A stretch of DNA of 64,000 nucleotides from UBA7672 sp044224605 (lineage in GTDB: Bacteria > Pseudomonadota > Alphaproteobacteria > Caulobacterales > Hyphomonadaceae), in NCBI GenBank assembly GCA_044224605.1, contig JBGAKC010000004.1, positions 1 to 64,000 of the forward strand. Reading direction: 5' to 3'. The notes beneath the pieces are model-generated. The model worked only from the letters and a program-made list of their open reading frames with translations. It was not told where the DNA came from and did no database searches. How positions within the stretch are numbered: the stretch's first letter is position 1; every line of letters begins with the position of its first letter. A program made the position numbers and the translations under genes. Below, in pieces: positions 59,267 through 64,000 of the stretch.

Positions 59267-60585
59267 TTCCGGCTGGTTGGAACCTTGAACTCGATGCGTT
59301 TGCCGTTCGGCGTCACGCGCGTGCAGGGGGATTGGCGGACGTCTTCGATCCAGCGGCATTCCTCTTTCGAGCCATCCGTGCGGAAGTCGACGCCGGCGCC
59401 GTTGCGCTTGTTGTTGACGTACATGCCTTCGAAGCGCTCGCCCGTTGCATAGGTCACTACGGCCTTGCCCTGCAGAACGCCCTGGACCCAGCTGCCTTCG
59501 ATCGTGCCGACATTGCTGACCTCGACGGCGGGGCCGTTCGGGCGGTGGTCGAGGAACTGACCGGTGATCTTGCGGCCGTCCTTGAAGGTGAGCTCGCCCT
59601 GGCCTTGCTGGACGTCATTGACGAACACGCCACGGAAGACGCGGCCGTCGCCGAACGTGGCGGTGGCCTGGCCCGTGCGCATGTCGTTCGCGAAGGCGCC
59701 GATATAGGTGTAGGAGCCATCGTTGGCGCTGAGCTTGCCCTGGCCCGAGCGCTTGTCGTTCAGCCAGGCGCCGTCATAGGTCCACTGCTGATCGCCCGTG
59801 GTATAGGCGCCCTCGCCGCTGCGACGATCCGCCTTCCATCCGCCGACATAGACCGAGCCGTCCTTGAAGCGCTGCGTGCCGTAACCTTCACGTCGCCCAT
59901 CGGCAAACTCGCCTTCATAGCTGGAACCGTCCGGGAACGTCATCCGCCCGACCCCCTGTCGCACGCCGTTGACGAACACGCCCTCGTAGGTTTCGCCAGA
60001 GGGCAGGGTTTCCTTGCCCTGGCCGTTGATCTGGCCGGCAGCGTAGCTGCCTTCGTAGCGATAGCCGGTCGGGCAGGTGTAGACACCCTTGCCGTTCGGT
60101 TTGCCGGCGGCGTAGTCGCCCTGGTAGCTGCAGCCGTTGGTGAAGGTCTCGGCTCCCGCGCCATTGCGCACGAAATCGATCCCGACCGAGAGGAGTTCCT
60201 TCACGCCGCCCTTTTCGGCGCAGGCGCAGTTGATGACCGGCGCAACATAAGAGCCGCCTGGCGACACCGAACCGAGCGTGCGCTCGGGTGCGAGGAAGGT
60301 GCTTGAGCGGGCGCACATGAAGGTGATGTCCTTCAACGTGACCTGTCCGGACGCTTGCGTGTTGTTGAGCAGGCGCAGCTCGACGTTCGATCCATCGCAA
60401 CCGCGCGCTGGCGTGGCGCGCCAGTGGACTTCCTTGCCGTCATCCCAGCGCAGCGTCGTATTCCACTCAGGGCCCTGCCAGGCGCTGGCGCCGAAGACGA
60501 AGGCCGACGCCATGGCGGCGCAGGCGGCGAGGGCAAGTCCGGCGCGGCGAACATGACGCCACGTGCGACGCTCGAAAGCGGACAT
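59263..60585 (-). CDS. MORN-repeat protein with membrane anchor
   Basis: 440 residues from the ATG at 60585 with GGGAG upstream; a GTG seven codons earlier is possible. A hydrophobic leader (GLALAACAAMASAFVFG) implies export or anchoring. A cysteine-bearing N-terminal domain (GCDGSNVEL, FMCARSS and NCACAEKGG) is followed by about ten MORN repeats (YEGSYAAGQINGQGKE, YEGVFVNGVRQGVGRM and so on) up to about residue 420. MORN repeats bind lipids or proteins. Function unknown. Confidence 0.92.
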   Translation of the reverse strand: MSAFERRTWRHVRRAGLALAACAAMASAFVFGASAWQGPEWNTTLRWDDGKEVHWRATPARGCDGSNVELRLLNNTQASGQVTLKDITFMCARSSTFLAPERTLGSVSPGGSYVAPVINCACAEKGGVKELLSVGIDFVRNGAGAETFTNGCSYQGDYAAGKPNGKGVYTCPTGYRYEGSYAAGQINGQGKETLPSGETYEGVFVNGVRQGVGRMTFPDGSSYEGEFADGRREGYGTQRFKDGSVYVGGWKADRRSGEGAYTTGDQQWTYDGAWLNDKRSGQGKLSANDGSYTYIGAFANDMRTGQATATFGDGRVFRGVFVNDVQQGQGELTFKDGRKITGQFLDHRPNGPAVEVSNVGTIEGSWVQGVLQGKAVVTYATGERFEGMYVNNKRNGAGVDFRTDGSKEECRWIEDVRQSPCTRVTPNGKRIEFKVPTSRN

Positions 60586-60758
60586 GAACACGGTCTCCCG
60601 GAACACAACTGGTAACGCAATCTATCACGCCTAAAGGCCCGTCAAGTTTAGCCAAACTGTGGCGCTGACAGGGCTTTGGCGTTGGTTGACGGATGGGTGG
60701 GAACCGGTCTTCGGGCGACCGCGTTGGTTGTGTCGAACATGGATCAATGGAGCCGGTG

Positions 60759-60959
60759 ATGACCCGCACAATGACATCTGTCCCTGCCGCGGCGCTGCTC
60801 GGTTTTGCGCTGCTTGCCGGCTGCGGCACCAATATGGAACAGCGCGCCGCTACGGGCGCGGCGACCGGGTTGGTCGTTGCGGGTCCGGTCGGAGCCGCCG
60901 TCGGTGCCGGCGTGGGGGCCGTGGTGAACGAAGCCGACGAGGCGAGCGACAGCAAGTAG
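60759..60959 (+). CDS. Glycine-zipper lipoprotein, copy 1
   Basis: 66 residues from the ATG at 60759 with GGAG six bases upstream. Lipobox LLAGC, then GTNMEQRAATGAATGLVVAGPVG, a glycine-zipper-like stretch (VGAAVGAGVGAVV) and an acidic end. Small lipoproteins of this kind are common in the outer membrane; function unknown. A near-identical copy follows at 61110, so this is a tandem duplicate. Confidence 0.82.
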   Translation: MTRTMTSVPAAALLGFALLAGCGTNMEQRAATGAATGLVVAGPVGAAVGAGVGAVVNEADEASDSK

Positions 60960-60984
60960 GGTCTTGCGAATTGGTGGGCTGATC

Positions 60985-61024
60985 GAGGCCGGGCTCGGAT
61001 TCCTCCGGGTCCGGCCCTCTTTTT
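60985..61024 (+). terminator. Rho-independent terminator of glycine-zipper gene 1
   Basis: GAGGCCGGGCTCGG pairs imperfectly with CCGGGTCCGGCCCTC, followed by five Ts (61020-61024). It lies 26 bases after the gene, so copy 1 is likely monocistronic. Confidence 0.65.
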
Positions 61025-61109
61025 GCCCCGGAACGGGACATAACAGGTGGCTGGCGCCGACCGCGGGGGGCAGGCTAGGATGGCGCGTGAAAAGGCGGGG
61101 TCTGTGACC

Positions 61110-61304
61110 ATGATTCGCAACACATTGATGCTCAGCGCCGGGCTTGTGGCGGCGGCGATGCTGGCCGGCTGCGGCACCAATATGGAGCAGCGCGCAGCGA
61201 CCGGCGCGGCGACCGGCCTGATTGTCGCTGGCCCGGTGGGCGCTGCGGTTGGCGCGGCCGTCGGGGCCGTGGTCGACACGGTCGATGAAGAGAAGAAGAA
61301 GTAA
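61110..61304 (+). CDS. Glycine-zipper lipoprotein, copy 2
   Basis: 64 residues from the ATG at 61110. Lipobox MLAGC, then GTNMEQRAATGAATGLIVAGP and a glycine zipper VGAAVGAAVGAVV and a lysine-rich end (DEEKKK). The DNA of the core (about 61159-61215) is very similar to that of copy 1 (about 60817-60870). The leader and tail have diverged. It is monocistronic or read towards uvrB. Confidence 0.82.
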   Translation: MIRNTLMLSAGLVAAAMLAGCGTNMEQRAATGAATGLIVAGPVGAAVGAAVGAVVDTVDEEKKK

Positions 61305-61398
61305 GTCCGGGCTTCTCTTACCAACGCTCTGTCAGCAGCAAGCTGCGTCCAGCTTCCGGCCTCTGGCGAACGGAAACTGAACGGCCCATATTGCCGCC

Positions 61399-63642
<2,244 letters not shown>

Positions 63643-63666
<24 letters not shown>

Positions 63667-63890
63667 GGCAGGGTGGTTCCGTGGGCCGGAAGAGCGGGCG
63701 TGAGGAGCTCAGGGCCCGGCGGCAGACCGTGGGCGAGGCGAGCCCACCGGAAGGACGCAAGCCCCAAGCCGAGCGAGCAGGTTATGTACGCTCTGGCCGA
63801 GGGGTTCCTGAGTAGCGTGCTGAGATTGTTGCTGCGCGCCGTGGGGGTGTAGGCGTGGGCGTTGGGGCCGTGCTGCCGCTGGCGGATTAG
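63643..63890 (+). repeat. Direct repeat of uvrB 3' end flanking a short segment
   Basis: The last 24 bases of uvrB (63643-63666) recur at 63867-63890 with a single mismatch, again ending in GGCGGATTAG. Weaker similarity extends about 16 bases further upstream. The 200 bases between the copies are unrelated to uvrB. It could be a partial duplication or the footprint of a small inserted element. Confidence 0.7.
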
Positions 63891-63934
63891 TAGACAGCGC
63901 CTCCGCGGGAGGCGCACCAAGGGAAGGGGAACGC
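63667..63934. other. Non-coding structured segment after uvrB
   Basis: This 268-base stretch holds an uvrB-end repeat, an inner stem GTGGGC/GCCCAC (about 63728-63746), a wider pair CTCAGG/CCTGAG, and a perfect 8-bp hairpin GCGCCTCC/GGAGGCGC at 63897-63915. No ribosome site with a good frame is seen except that of the next gene. It may encode a structured RNA or be a decayed insert. Confidence 0.4.
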
Positions 63935-64000
63935 ATGACCACGAAGCCCGAACACATGGACAGCAAGCGCGGCCTTTATCTCGCTGTCTTCTACAGCAAC
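63935..64000 (+). CDS. Start of a gene cut by the window edge
   Basis: An ATG with GGGAAGGGGA upstream opens 22 codons (MTTKPEHMDSKRGLYLAVFY...) to the window end. The strong ribosome site and the lack of a stop suggest a real gene. No family can be assigned. Confidence 0.55.
   Translation, partial: MTTKPEHMDSKRGLYLAVFYSN

Noticed and set aside
63709..63966. Minus-strand frames of about 85 codons after uvrB.
   Set aside because: They cross the uvrB-end repeat, have no ribosome site and read as low-complexity; they also oppose the start of the gene at 63935.

Overview
This is a GC-rich chromosomal window from an alphaproteobacterium. The gene content and order fit Caulobacterales, most likely Hyphomonadaceae or Caulobacteraceae. 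The pointers are the sets metX-metW, AroQ-hisC-tyrA and ftsE-ftsX-ydcF-plsC next to an MJ0042 zinc-ribbon gene, the argH/lptM/lysA/DUF4175 neighbourhood, and PhaR, P-II and RpoH of alphaproteobacterial type. The lineage is inferred from recognised families and synteny, not from a search. I recognised no rRNA, tRNA, CRISPR array, insertion sequence or phage gene. The window looks like core chromosome with a few inserted patches.

Layout. 1-5.9 kb: a membrane protein cut by the left edge, a cytochrome P450, a cupredoxin-like secreted protein, sigma-32 (rpoH) followed by four hairpins, an EF-hand protein, a TonB-C lipoprotein and an RluD-type pseudouridine synthase. 5.9-16.8 kb: PhoD-like phosphatase, hybrid histidine kinase, zinc alcohol dehydrogenase, three small secreted proteins, a serine hydrolase lipoprotein, a metallophosphoesterase coupled to hisI, a membrane protein, a DUF2059-like protein and folE. 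16.9-31.9 kb: cysS, a lipoprotein, CHAD protein, NifU-like protein, a MarR-GNAT fusion with its own palindrome, a second GNAT, yidD, thrS, three glycosyltransferase genes, small membrane and HTH proteins and an ankyrin protein. 31.2-36.3 kb: divergent phaR/phaB, DUF985 cupin-gloB, a methyltransferase and a P-II gene with a clear sigma-70 promoter.

36.3-50.6 kb is mostly core biosynthesis and envelope. It holds metX-metW (methionine), chorismate mutase homologue-hisC-tyrA (tyrosine/phenylalanine), a tightly packed ftsE-ftsX-ydcF-plsC block, an MJ0042/DUF3426 protein, a phosphoribosyltransferase, a large DUF4175 (TIGR02302) membrane protein with a Gln/Gly-rich repeat tract, lysA and lptM. 50.6-53.1 kb is an apparent insertion between lptM and argH: cytochrome b561, a GNAT and a protein with an N-terminal TIR domain plus two more Rossmann-like modules. 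This is the best candidate for an undescribed defence or NAD-signalling system here. 53.2-64 kb: argH and a TlpA-like lipoprotein sharing one CATG as divergent start codons, two tandem secreted paralogues, an arsR-arsC-aquaglyceroporin operon that abuts a diverged paralogue C-terminus, a MORN-repeat protein, two tandem glycine-zipper lipoproteins, uvrB, and a short structured segment flanked by a repeat of the uvrB 3' end.

Many genes are joined by 1-4 base ATGA/GTGA/TGATG overlaps (hisI-phosphoesterase, MarR-GNAT/GNAT, thrS/GT2, gloB/DUF985, metX/metW, ftsE/ftsX, ydcF/plsC, arsR/arsC/aqpS), so several small operons can be read directly. All functions are inferred from motifs and family knowledge; no searches were run.
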